NCBI RefSeq assembly: GCF_030269645.1
Contig: NZ_BSTR01000041.1
Coordinates: 1-64,000 of the forward strand
Direction: 5' to 3'
Origin: Actinokineospora sp. NBRC 105648
GTDB lineage: Bacteria > Actinomycetota > Actinomycetes > Mycobacteriales > Pseudonocardiaceae
DNA: 64,000 nucleotides
Shown here: in pieces, positions 42,784 through 50,161 of the stretch
Layout of the letters: each line of letters opens with the position of its first letter
Position numbering within the stretch: position 1 is the first letter of the stretch
Notes under the pieces: model-generated
Databases searched by the model: none
What the model saw: the letters and a program-made list of their open reading frames with translations, nothing else
Told to the model about the DNA's origin: nothing
Translations under genes and position numbers: made by a program

Positions 42784-42797
42784 AGCAAGCGCTTGGT
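42784..42797. promoter_or_regulatory. KstR2-type operator (perfect)
   Basis: AGCAAGCGCTTGGT matches AnCAAGnnCTTGnT fully. It controls the minus-strand SBP-SDR-TIM-barrel unit (start 42746). Confidence 0.86.
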
Positions 42798-42873
42798 CGG
42801 GTACCCTAGGAAGGTGTTCCACGCCACGTCAAGGGCTGGCGCGGCCCTGTTGGGATAGTTACCAATGTGGTAT

Positions 42874-42887
42874 AACAAGCGCTTGAT
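42874..42887. promoter_or_regulatory. KstR2-type operator (perfect) at the regulator's own promoter
   Basis: AACAAGCGCTTGAT matches AnCAAGnnCTTGnT fully. A TATAAC hexamer at 42871-42876 overlaps the box, so bound repressor would block a -10 region. It lies 48 bases upstream of the TetR start, implying autoregulation. Confidence 0.86.
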
Positions 42888-42935
42888 TGGTAGCGAGGGG
42901 TGGCCCGGCGAACGCGGGTCGCGAAGGGGGCGACA

Positions 42936-43553
42936 ATGGCGGGGCCAACGGATCGGCGCACGGTCATCCTGCACCACGCGGCGGACCTGTTCGCCAGCAA
43001 GGGGATCGTGGCGACCACGGTCCGCGAGATAGCCGACGCGGTGGGGATCCTGTCCGGGAGCCTGTACCACCACTTCAAGTCCAAGGACGAGATGGTGAGC
43101 GCCATCGTCACCAGCTACCTCGACGACCTGGCCGTCCGCTACGACCAGGTCATGGCCGCCGGCCACGACCCGCGCACCGAGCTGACCGAGCTGGTCCGCG
43201 GTTCGCTGGCGGTCATCGAGGCGCACCCGCACGCCACCGAGATCTACCAGAACAGCGGCGCCTACCTGGCTTCCCTGGCGGGCTACGACCACATCCGGGT
43301 CGCCGCCCACTCGATCCAGAAGACCTGGATCACGGTCCTCGAGGCGGGCGGCGAGACCGGTGCCTTCCGCGACGACATCCCCCCGCGCGTGCTCTACCGC
43401 ATGCTGCGCGACGCCCTGTGGCTCTCCGTCCGCTGGCTCAAGCCCACCAGCGACTACCCCATGTCGCGCTTCGCCGACGACTTCGTCTCCACCTTCCTCG
43501 ACGGCATCGTCCCCAGGACCCCGGAGCACCATTACGGGACCGTTCAGGAATGA
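42936..43553 (+). CDS. KstR2-like TetR regulator
   Basis: A 205-residue TetR repressor. ATG 42936 has GAAGGGG 6 bases upstream; an in-frame GTG at 42900 has no spaced ribosome binding site. The DNA-binding domain contains TTVREIADAVGILSGSLYHH followed by FKSKDEMV. The ligand domain has AHPHATEIYQNSGAYLASL and YRMLRDALWLSVRWLKP. Both match KstR2, which represses cholesterol C/D-ring genes and releases DNA on binding HIP-CoA (comparison from memory). Eight matching boxes across 22 kb make it the master regulator of the adjacent genes. Its own ligand is probably a CoA ester made by the FadD3-like ligase. Confidence 0.92.
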   Translation: MAGPTDRRTVILHHAADLFASKGIVATTVREIADAVGILSGSLYHHFKSKDEMVSAIVTSYLDDLAVRYDQVMAAGHDPRTELTELVRGSLAVIEAHPHATEIYQNSGAYLASLAGYDHIRVAAHSIQKTWITVLEAGGETGAFRDDIPPRVLYRMLRDALWLSVRWLKPTSDYPMSRFADDFVSTFLDGIVPRTPEHHYGTVQE

Positions 43554-43669
43554 TTCACCGAATGCAGAACAACGGCGTAGCGTATTGCCCTCCGAATTGA
43601 CAAGGTCGTCTTGACCCGCCTTCCCGGGCTCTGCTTGTCTTGAATGACAACGACCTGGGGAGGAATTCG

Positions 43670-44716
43670 ATGACCGCTGAAGAAAGCGACCACGGCGCCG
43701 AGGCGCCGCACGAGCGGATGCTGCGGCTGCACCTCATGGGTGGCCCGTGGATCAGCCAGTCGATCCACGTCGCGGCCGCCCTGGGCATCGCCGACCACCT
43801 GGCCGACGCGCCGGTGGGGATCGCCGAGCTGGCCCGGGCCACCGGCGCGCACGAGGGCGCGCTCTACCGGTTCTGCCGGGCGCTGGCCGGGCTCGGTGTC
43901 CTCGCCGCCCACCCGGACCGGGCGTTCGGCCTCACCGACCTGGGCCGGACCCTGCGCACCGACGAGCCGCGGACGCTGCGCTGGGGCGTCATGCTGCACG
44001 GCGGGGAGACCTTCCGCGCGTGGGGCGATGTCCTGCACACCGTCCGCACCGGGGAACCGGCTTTCGACCACGTTTTCGGTGAGCCCTTCTTCGAATACCT
44101 GGCCACCCACCCGGAATACAATGAGATCTTCAACCGGACAATGGGCGTGACCGACCGGCCGCCCGAGGTGCTCGCCGAGTTCGACTTCTCCGACGCGCGG
44201 GTCGTCGCGGACATCGGCGGCGGGATCGGCACGCTGATCGCGCAGGTGCTCGTCGAGCACCCGCACCTGAGCGGCGTCCTGCAAGACCTGCCCGCGGGTG
44301 TCGAGGAGGCCCCCGCGCACCTCGCCGGGGCCGGGGTCGCCGACCGGTGCGAGGTGATCGGCGCGAGCTTCTTCGACTCCGTGCCCCAGGGGGCGGACGT
44401 CTACGTGGTCTCCCGGGTGCTGCACAACTGGGACGACGACCGCGCGGTGGAGCTGCTCACCGCCGTCCGCAAGGCGATGGCCCCCGGTGGCCGGGTGCTC
44501 GTGGTCGACCACCTGCTGCCCGACGAGAGCGGCTTCCACCCGGCGATGCTGGCCGACCTGCACATGCTCGTCGTGCTCGGCGGGCAGGACCGCACCGAGC
44601 GGGAGCTGCACGGGCTGCTGGAGCGGTCCGGCCTGCGCGCGGTCCGCAGCTGGGACGGTCCGGTCGGCACCAGCCCCAGGGTGGACAGCATGATCGAGGC
44701 CGTCACCGCGGGCTGA
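43670..44716 (+). CDS. SAM-dependent O-methyltransferase (polyketide tailoring)
   Basis: A 348-residue methyltransferase of the AcnMT/TcmO-DnrK type. The N-terminal helical dimerisation domain (LGIADHLADAPVGIAELARA) precedes the SAM fold with VVADIGGGIGTLIAQVLVEH, LQDLPAGVEEAPAHLAGAGV and the VSRVLHNWDDDRAVELLTAV segment. ATG 43670 has GGGGAGGA upstream. A paralogue is encoded at 53118-54161. No KstR2-type box precedes it, so it marks the left edge of the polyketide cluster. A TTGACA hexamer at 43597-43602 and an imperfect inverted repeat (AGGTCGT/ACGACCT) may be its promoter and operator. Confidence 0.9.
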   Translation: MTAEESDHGAEAPHERMLRLHLMGGPWISQSIHVAAALGIADHLADAPVGIAELARATGAHEGALYRFCRALAGLGVLAAHPDRAFGLTDLGRTLRTDEPRTLRWGVMLHGGETFRAWGDVLHTVRTGEPAFDHVFGEPFFEYLATHPEYNEIFNRTMGVTDRPPEVLAEFDFSDARVVADIGGGIGTLIAQVLVEHPHLSGVLQDLPAGVEEAPAHLAGAGVADRCEVIGASFFDSVPQGADVYVVSRVLHNWDDDRAVELLTAVRKAMAPGGRVLVVDHLLPDESGFHPAMLADLHMLVVLGGQDRTERELHGLLERSGLRAVRSWDGPVGTSPRVDSMIEAVTAG

Positions 44717-44720
44717 GCGC

Positions 44721-44753
44721 GGCGGTGTGGGTCGCCCGGCGACCCACACCGCC
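44721..44753. terminator. Bidirectional terminator hairpin
   Basis: A perfect 16-base inverted repeat (GGCGGTGTGGGTCGCC and its complement) separated by one base, between the convergent methyltransferase and TetR genes. Confidence 0.85.
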
Positions 44754-44757
44754 GACC

Positions 44758-45456
44758 TCAGGTCGCGGGCAGCGCGCCGAACAGCACGAGGTCCACCGTC
44801 CGCTCGGCCACCCCGCCCGCCCCGTCCACACCGCCGACGCACTCGGTGAAGTCGGTCGTCACCGCCACGCACGACAGCACGGACCCGAACAGCACCCCCA
44901 ACGTCGTCTCCACGTCCAGGTCGGGGTCCAGCTGCCGGTCGCGCACACCGCGGAACAGGATCCCGCGGATGGCCTCCCGTCGAGGCTCCACTACCGCCCG
45001 CAGGTAGCGCTCGTAGAGCTCCGGGGCCCGCCGCCCGCCGCTGACCAGGTGCGGGAGCAGCCTGCCGGAGGTCGTCTCCACCAGCCAGCGGCACAGCTCG
45101 GTCAGCGCGGCGATCAGGTCCTGGCGCACCGACCCGCACTCGACCGCCTCGATCGGCTCGTAGAGCGACTCCAGGGCGTAGGAGATCAGCGCCCGTTTGT
45201 TCGACCAGCGCCGGTACAGCGTCGCCTTGCCCACCCCGGCGCGCGCCGCGACCGCCTCCATCGACAGCGAGTCGATGGACTCGCCCTCCACCAGCATCTC
45301 CAGCGTGGCCAGGATGATCGCCTGACCGGCCCGCTCGCTGCGCGGCCGACCGGGCGGTCGGCGGCCGGGGCGGGCGTCGGGCGGGTCCGCCTCGGGTTCC
45401 CGCGGCGCGGGGGCGCTCGGGTACGGCTCGGCCATCGCGGGCAGCACCCCGCTCAC
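44758..45456 (-). CDS. TetR-family regulator of the polyketide cluster
   Basis: A 232-residue regulator. A Pro-rich N-terminal tail (PREPEADPPDARPGRRPPGR) is followed by the TetR helix-turn-helix: ILATLEMLVEGESIDSLSME, AARAGVGKATLYRRWSNKRA. The ligand domain matches the TetR_C_16-like group (SGRLLPHLVSGGRRAPELYE, ILFRGVRDRQLDPDLD). GTG 45456 overlaps the biotin carboxylase stop, so it is the last gene of the acetyl-CoA carboxylase operon. ATG 45435 is an alternative start. It may repress the operon in response to pathway products. Confidence 0.88.
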   Translation of the reverse strand: MSGVLPAMAEPYPSAPAPREPEADPPDARPGRRPPGRPRSERAGQAIILATLEMLVEGESIDSLSMEAVAARAGVGKATLYRRWSNKRALISYALESLYEPIEAVECGSVRQDLIAALTELCRWLVETTSGRLLPHLVSGGRRAPELYERYLRAVVEPRREAIRGILFRGVRDRQLDPDLDVETTLGVLFGSVLSCVAVTTDFTECVGGVDGAGGVAERTVDLVLFGALPAT

Positions 45457-46826
45457 CGCGCCCCCACACCCGTGCGCAGGCGGTCCCGCAGCTCGTCGAG
45501 CAGGTGCGTGGAGTGCGTCCCGGCCAGGAAGTCCGGGTCCGACAGGACGGCCGTGAGCAGGTCGACGTTGTGCCGGATCCCCGGTCCGGCGACCCGCACC
45601 TCGCCCAGCGCCCGCACCATCCGCCCGATCGCGCGGGCCCGGGTCGGCCCCCAGGTGACCACCTTGGCCAGCAGCGGGTCGTAGAACGGCGGCACCTGGT
45701 CACCCGGGGCGAAGTGCGTGTCGACGCGGACGAACGGTCCACTCGGCAGGTGGAACTCGGTCAGCGCGCCGGGGGTGGCCCGGAAGTCCTGCTCGGGGTC
45801 CTCGGCGTTGATCCGGCACTCCACCGACGCGCCGCGCGGCCGCACCCGCTCCTGGGTGATCGGCAGCGGTTCCCCGGCGGCGACCCGCAGTTGGCACTCC
45901 ACCACGTCCACCCCGGTGGTCATCTCGGTCACCGGGTGCTCCACCTGCAGCCGCGCGTTGACCTCCATGAAGTAGAACCGCTGCTCGGCGTCCACCAGGA
46001 ACTCCACCGTCGCCGCGCCGACCAGCCCGGCCGCACGCACGCCGCGCACCGCGGCCTCGGCCATCGCCGCCCGGGTGTGCTCGCACAAGCCGGGCGCGGG
46101 CGTCTCCTCGACTAGCTTCTGGTGCCTGCGCTGCACCGAGCAGTCGCGATCGCCCAGGTGCACCGCCGCGCCGAACCGGTCGCCGAGGACCTGAACCTCG
46201 ACGTGCCGCGCGCGGGGCAGGTACCGCTCGACGAAGACCCGGTCGTCCCCGTAGAGCAGCTCCGCGGTGGCCCGGGTCTCGCGGAACGCGACCGAGATCT
46301 CCGCCGGGTCGTGCGCGATGGCCATGCCCCGGCCGCCACCGCCCGCGATCGCCTTGACGATCACCGGGTAGCCGGTGTCCGCCGCTGTCCTGGCGCAGTC
46401 GGCCTCGTCCGCGCACGGCTGCGAACCGCCTGGCAGCACCGGCAGCCCGGCCGCGGCCATCAACTCCCGGGCCGCGGCCTTGTCGCCCAGGCGCGCCAGT
46501 ACCGGCCAGTCCGGGCCGATGAAGGTGATCCCCTCGTGCGCGCACGCCTCGGCGAAGTCCGGGTCCTCGGACAGGAACCCGTAACCGGGGTGCACGGCGT
46601 CGGCGCCGGTGCGCCGCGCGGCCTCCAGCAGCGCGGGGGCGCTGAGGTAGCTCCGCCCGGCGGCCGGAGGTCCGATGTGGACGGACTCGTCGGCGAACCG
46701 GGTCACCGCGGTGCCACGGTCGGCAGTGGAGTACACAGCCACCGAGGCGACCCCGAGTTCCCGGCAGGTCCGCGCCACGCGCAGCGCGACCTCACCGCGG
46801 TTGGCGATCAGCACTTTGCGGAACAC
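45453..46826 (-). CDS. accC: Biotin carboxylase subunit of acetyl-CoA carboxylase
   Basis: A 457-residue ATP-grasp enzyme: FRKVLIANRGEVALRVARTC, HPGYGFLSEDPDFAEACAHE, AIAGGGGRGMAIAHDPAEI (Gly-rich loop), VEVQVLGDRFGAAVHLGDRD and FYFMEVNARLQVEHPVTEMT. It carboxylates biotin on the carrier protein using ATP and bicarbonate. GTG 46826 begins the FRKVLIANRGE core and lies just inside the end of the carrier gene. Its length is that of E. coli AccC, not of the longer AccA3-type fusions usual in actinomycetes. It belongs to a dedicated carboxylase set for malonyl-CoA supply to the PKS. Confidence 0.95.
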   Translation of the reverse strand: MFRKVLIANRGEVALRVARTCRELGVASVAVYSTADRGTAVTRFADESVHIGPPAAGRSYLSAPALLEAARRTGADAVHPGYGFLSEDPDFAEACAHEGITFIGPDWPVLARLGDKAAARELMAAAGLPVLPGGSQPCADEADCARTAADTGYPVIVKAIAGGGGRGMAIAHDPAEISVAFRETRATAELLYGDDRVFVERYLPRARHVEVQVLGDRFGAAVHLGDRDCSVQRRHQKLVEETPAPGLCEHTRAAMAEAAVRGVRAAGLVGAATVEFLVDAEQRFYFMEVNARLQVEHPVTEMTTGVDVVECQLRVAAGEPLPITQERVRPRGASVECRINAEDPEQDFRATPGALTEFHLPSGPFVRVDTHFAPGDQVPPFYDPLLAKVVTWGPTRARAIGRMVRALGEVRVAGPGIRHNVDLLTAVLSDPDFLAGTHSTHLLDELRDRLRTGVGAR

Positions 46827-46828
46827 GG

Positions 46829-47275
46829 TCAGCTCACCCCCGCCCGCTCCAGCAGGAGCAGCGGCTGGCCGAACTCGACCGGCTCGCCGTCGCGGACCGG
46901 GACCGCGGCCACGGTGCCAGCCTGGTCGGCGAGCACCTTGTTCATCATCTTCATCGCCTCGACGATCCCGACCACCGCGCCCTCGGCGACCACGTCGCCG
47001 ACCCGCACGAACGGCGCCGCCCCCGGTTCCGGTCCCTGGTAGAAGGTCCCGACCATCGGCGCCAGCACCGCGGCGGTCGCGGCGGGCTCCGCCGCCTCGG
47101 GCACCTGGTCCACCACCGGCACCCCGGCGGGCGCCGGGTCCCACTCCAGTTCCACGGCCACCTCGCCCGAGCGCACGCGCACCCGGCGCAGCCCTCCCGG
47201 CCGAGCGGCCACCAGGCGCTCCGCCTCCCGCCCCAGTGCGGCCACCAGTGCCTCGCCGTCCTGCGTCTGCCTCAC
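46829..47275 (-). CDS. accB: Biotin carboxyl carrier protein
   Basis: A 148-residue carrier. A variable N-terminal part (about residues 1-65) is followed by the biotinyl domain with TAAVLAPMVGTFYQGPEPGA and the biotinylation motif VEAMKMMNKV, whose Lys carries biotin. The thumb-like PEPGAAPFV insertion is typical of AccB. GTG 47275 overlaps the carboxyltransferase stop. It lies between the carboxyltransferase and biotin carboxylase genes. Confidence 0.95.
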   Translation of the reverse strand: MRQTQDGEALVAALGREAERLVAARPGGLRRVRVRSGEVAVELEWDPAPAGVPVVDQVPEAAEPAATAAVLAPMVGTFYQGPEPGAAPFVRVGDVVAEGAVVGIVEAMKMMNKVLADQAGTVAAVPVRDGEPVEFGQPLLLLERAGVS

Positions 47276-48981
47276 GATGCCACCCCCACGGTCTCGGTCC
47301 GCTCAACTGCACCCGGTGCGGCGCCCAGTCGCCGCAACCGGTCCCGGCGCCGCGCGACGAGCTCGGCCCGGGGGAGTTCGGCGAGCCCGGACAGGGCGCG
47401 CTCCAGCGCCGCGGCCAGCAGCGCCGCCGCCTCGGCGTGGTCTGCCTGCGTCCCGCCGTCCGGCTCGGGCACCACCCGGTCCACCACGCCGAGCGCCACC
47501 AGGTCGGGGGCGGTCAGCCGCAGCGCGTTGGCCGCCTGCTCGGCCTGCCCCGGACCCCACAGGATCGCCGCGCAGCCCTCCGGCGAGATGACCGAGTACA
47601 CCGCGTGCTCGCTCATCAGCACCTGGTCGGCGACCGCCAGCGCCAGCGCGCCGCCGCTGCCGCCCTCGCCGACCACCGCCGCCACCACGGGCACCCGCAG
47701 GGTGGTCAGGGCCAGGATCGACTCGGCGATCACCAGTGCCTGCCCGCCCCGCTCGGCCACCGGACCGGGGTGCGCGCCCGGGGTGTCGACCAGGGTGACC
47801 ACCGGCAGCCCGAGCCGCTCGGCCAGCGCGAAGAGCCGCAGCGCCTTGCGGTACCCGTCCGGACCGGCCATGCCGAACGAGGTCGCGGTCAGCTCGGCGC
47901 TCGTGTGCCCCTTCTGCGTGCCGACCACCACGACCGAGCGCCCACCCAGCCGGGCGAGGCCACCCACCACGGTGGCCGAGTCGCCGCCCACCCGGTCGCC
48001 GTGCAGTTCGACGAACGACTCGCACATCCGGGCCAGGTACTCCCGCGCGGTCGGCCGGTCGCGGTCGCGCGCGATCCGCACCGTGGACCAGCCGTCCCGG
48101 GGGGTGTCGGCGCGGACCGGCCGGTCGGCGAGGACCCGCGGCGGCCGGGCGGGTGCGGTGACGCGCCGGTCGACCGCCACCAGGTCGAGCAGTTCGGCGA
48201 GCACGTCGCGCAGCCGCGACCGCGGCACCACCTGGTCGAGCATCCCGGTGGCGTGCAGGTACTCCGCGGTCTGCAGCCCCGGCGGCAGCGTCGCGCCGAT
48301 GGTCTGCCGGATCACCCGCGGTCCGGCGAACCCCAGCCGGGCGCCCGGTTCGGCCAGGAGCACGTCGGACTGGGTGGCGAAGGACGCCGCGACCCCGCCG
48401 TAGGTCGGGTCGGTGATCACCGACACGGTGCCCAGCCCGGCCGCGCGCATCGCCGCCATCGCCTGGCTGACCTTGGCCATCTGCATCAGGGACAGCACCC
48501 CCTCCTGCATCCGGGCCCCGCCGGAGGCGGTGACCAGCACCAGCGGCAGGCGCTCGACCAGCGCGTGCTCGAGCAGGCCGGTCAGCCGCTCACCCACCCC
48601 GACCCCCAGGCTGCCGCCCAGGAACCGGAAGTCGAGCACCGCCAGCGCGGTGGCCACGCCCCCGATCCGGCCGGTGCCGACCACCACCGCCTCCTGCTCG
48701 CCGGTGCGCTCGCGCGCCGCCGCCAGCCGCTCGGGGTAGGGGACGCGGTCCACGAAGCCGAGCGGGTCCAGCAGGCCGTCGCCGAACGCCACCGGCGCGA
48801 AGCTGCCCCGGTCGAGCAGGGTCGCGATCCGGGCCCGCGGGTCCAGCGCCGCGTGGTGCCCGCAGGACGGGCACACACCCTGCTTGCGATTCCACTTTCG
48901 CCAGAACGAGATATCGTCACAGGAATCACACCGGAGCCAACCGGACCCGGTACCGTTTTCGCTACCGATCGCATGCGTCAT
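47272..48981 (-). CDS. Fused AccD-AccA acetyl-CoA carboxyltransferase
   Basis: A 569-residue protein joining both carboxyltransferase subunits. The N-terminal AccD half has a zinc ribbon (LRCDSCDDISFWRKWNRKQG, VCPSCGHH), LVTASGGARMQEGVLSLMQM and DPTYGGVAASFATQ. The C-terminal AccA half (from about residue 285) has FVELHGDRVGGDSATVVGGL, TSFGMAGPDGYRKALRLFAL, TLVDTPGAHPG and GEGGSGGALALAVADQVLMS. It transfers the carboxyl group from biotin to acetyl-CoA. ATG 48981 has a strong GGAGGT upstream. It heads the operon accDA-accB-accC-tetR beside the polyketide genes, similar to dedicated carboxylases in other aromatic PKS clusters. Confidence 0.95.
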   Translation of the reverse strand: MTHAIGSENGTGSGWLRCDSCDDISFWRKWNRKQGVCPSCGHHAALDPRARIATLLDRGSFAPVAFGDGLLDPLGFVDRVPYPERLAAARERTGEQEAVVVGTGRIGGVATALAVLDFRFLGGSLGVGVGERLTGLLEHALVERLPLVLVTASGGARMQEGVLSLMQMAKVSQAMAAMRAAGLGTVSVITDPTYGGVAASFATQSDVLLAEPGARLGFAGPRVIRQTIGATLPPGLQTAEYLHATGMLDQVVPRSRLRDVLAELLDLVAVDRRVTAPARPPRVLADRPVRADTPRDGWSTVRIARDRDRPTAREYLARMCESFVELHGDRVGGDSATVVGGLARLGGRSVVVVGTQKGHTSAELTATSFGMAGPDGYRKALRLFALAERLGLPVVTLVDTPGAHPGPVAERGGQALVIAESILALTTLRVPVVAAVVGEGGSGGALALAVADQVLMSEHAVYSVISPEGCAAILWGPGQAEQAANALRLTAPDLVALGVVDRVVPEPDGGTQADHAEAAALLAAALERALSGLAELPRAELVARRRDRLRRLGAAPGAVERTETVGVAS

Positions 48982-49078
48982 TCCACCGACCTCCGTCCAA
49001 GTGATAGGAAGAAATTCAGGCCGGCCGAAAGAAAGTGAACGCGACTCGACCGCGTTGTCGAACGCATGCCCCCCATGT

Positions 49079-49099
49079 GTCACCACGCGACGTGGTGAC
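49079..49099. promoter_or_regulatory. Perfect 9-base inverted repeat upstream of accDA
   Basis: GTCACCACG, three bases, CGTGGTGAC. It lies about 100 bases upstream of the carboxyltransferase start in the 250-bp gap before the MarR gene. It is a candidate operator for a regulator of the acetyl-CoA carboxylase operon; which regulator is unknown. Confidence 0.45.
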
Positions 49100-49100
49100 G

Positions 49101-49229
49101 ATGCCGACTCCGCCTATGGAACCCGATCCGCAGGCCGATGACAAGGGTGCGTTCCGGCAGGATTTCCAGAACTTGATGGATGCGAAACAGTTCCGGTCTC
49201 GGAAAGAAAGCGGGAGTGGTTCCCGTTAG
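49101..49229 (+). CDS. Possible 42-residue small protein
   Basis: ATG 49101 to TAG 49227-49229 encodes MPTPPMEPDPQADDKGAFRQ and then DFQNLMDAKQFRSRKE, a hydrophilic charged peptide. It has no strong ribosome binding site and its base use is less GC-biased than its neighbours. It ends 4 bases before the convergent MarR stop. It might be a small peptide of the cluster or chance; no family was recognised. Confidence 0.3.
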   Translation: MPTPPMEPDPQADDKGAFRQDFQNLMDAKQFRSRKESGSGSR

Positions 49230-49233
49230 CCAA

Positions 49234-49695
49234 CTAATTAGCCGGGTAATCGACCATTCCGGACATGGTCGCCGGTTCGGTCCGGCCGTGCGCCTTGCGC
49301 AGCAGGTGGCGCAGCGCGGCGCGCTCCCGGTCGTCGAGGCGGGCGGTGAGCCGGGACTCGACCACCGCCCAGAGCCGCTCGATGTCGGCGCGCAGCGCCC
49401 GGCCCGCCTCGGTGAGGAAGACCCGGCTGACCCGCCCCCGGCCGTCGGCGCGCTCCCGGCGGACCAAGCCGCCGCGTTCCATGCGCTGCAGCATCTTGGT
49501 GACCGTGGGCGGCACGGCTTGCACCCGCTCGGCGAGCTCGGCCTGGCTGAGGCCGTCGTGGCGCCACAGCGCGAGCAGCACCTGCTCCTGGCCGATGTAG
49601 AGGTCGACCTTGGCCAACTCCTTGGCCAGCTCGTTGCGCGAGGACTTGGCCAGCTGCACCAGTTCGTGCAGGACGGTGTCGTCCACCCTGGTCAC
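49234..49695 (-). CDS. MarR-family regulator
   Basis: A 153-residue winged-helix regulator: VDLYIGQEQVLLALWRHDGL, SQAELAERVQAVPPTVTKML and the wing RERADGRGRVSRVFLTEAGR. MarR repressors sense phenolic or quinone ligands and often control efflux pumps and quinone reductases. The neighbours fit: an MFS pump, a WrbA-like quinone reductase and an SDR, with a palindromic site between the latter two. GTG 49695 is the chosen start (GTG 49686 also possible). Transcribed separately from the pump operon, with a 470-bp gap upstream. Confidence 0.9.
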   Translation of the reverse strand: MTRVDDTVLHELVQLAKSSRNELAKELAKVDLYIGQEQVLLALWRHDGLSQAELAERVQAVPPTVTKMLQRMERGGLVRRERADGRGRVSRVFLTEAGRALRADIERLWAVVESRLTARLDDRERAALRHLLRKAHGRTEPATMSGMVDYPAN

Positions 49696-50093
49696 CGCGC
49701 CCCCGGGGAGCCGGTGGTCGGTGCGGTCGTCAGCTCAGCCATCAGGCCTCCCAGAAAGCCGTTTCGACGTCAGGTCATTGATATCGTCGGTACGGGTCCC
49801 GTCGATTTATCGCCGGTTGGTGGTGAGCCGCACTCGATCCGCGGACCGGTCTCGCCGATTTCCCCAGGCTGAGCCGGTGCGCCGAACGGACGAATCCGCT
49901 TGGCGGTGATCGGCCACGCGGCGGAACAATTCCCCAATGCTCGCAGAACAGCCACGTTCTTCCCCCATCTCGCCGCGTGCCGCCCCCAAGCGCCTGTGTC
50001 GCGGTGTCCGGCCCGCGAGCCGGATCACAGCAGACTAGCACGGAACGAGTTCGCGGCGGCCGATCGCAAATGGGCGGCCGCGCCGGACATTAA
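49696..50093. other. Intergenic region upstream of marR
   Basis: No gene is supported here. The part near 49770-49825 is comparatively AT-rich (ATTGATATCG, GATTTATCGCC) and likely carries the marR promoter. No copy of the 52234-52253 palindrome was found in it. Confidence 0.5.
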
Positions 50094-50139
50094 GTGGACG
50101 ACCAGGGCGACCGCGACGCGGAAAGCCCTGGTCGTCCAC
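50094..50139 (-). terminator. Terminator of the WrbA-MFS operon
   Basis: Perfect 15-base inverted repeat (GTGGACGACCAGGGC at 50094-50108 and its complement at 50125-50139) with a 16-base loop, starting 22 bases beyond the MFS stop codon at 50162. No T-run. Confidence 0.8.
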
Positions 50140-50161
50140 CCGGGGTGCGGGCCCGACCGGC

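Noticed and set aside
20515-43553. Identification as the standard cholesterol C/D-ring (HIP) regulon
   Set aside because: The regulator, boxes, FadD3-like and FadA6-like proteins fit, but ipdAB, echA20 and ipdC are absent, while SnoaL-like, LLM and sugar-isomerase-type genes are prominent.
43544-49038. Very long frames over the methyltransferase/TetR region (minus) and over the carboxylase region (plus)
   Set aside because: They are composition artefacts on the strand opposite, or out of frame with, well-identified genes.
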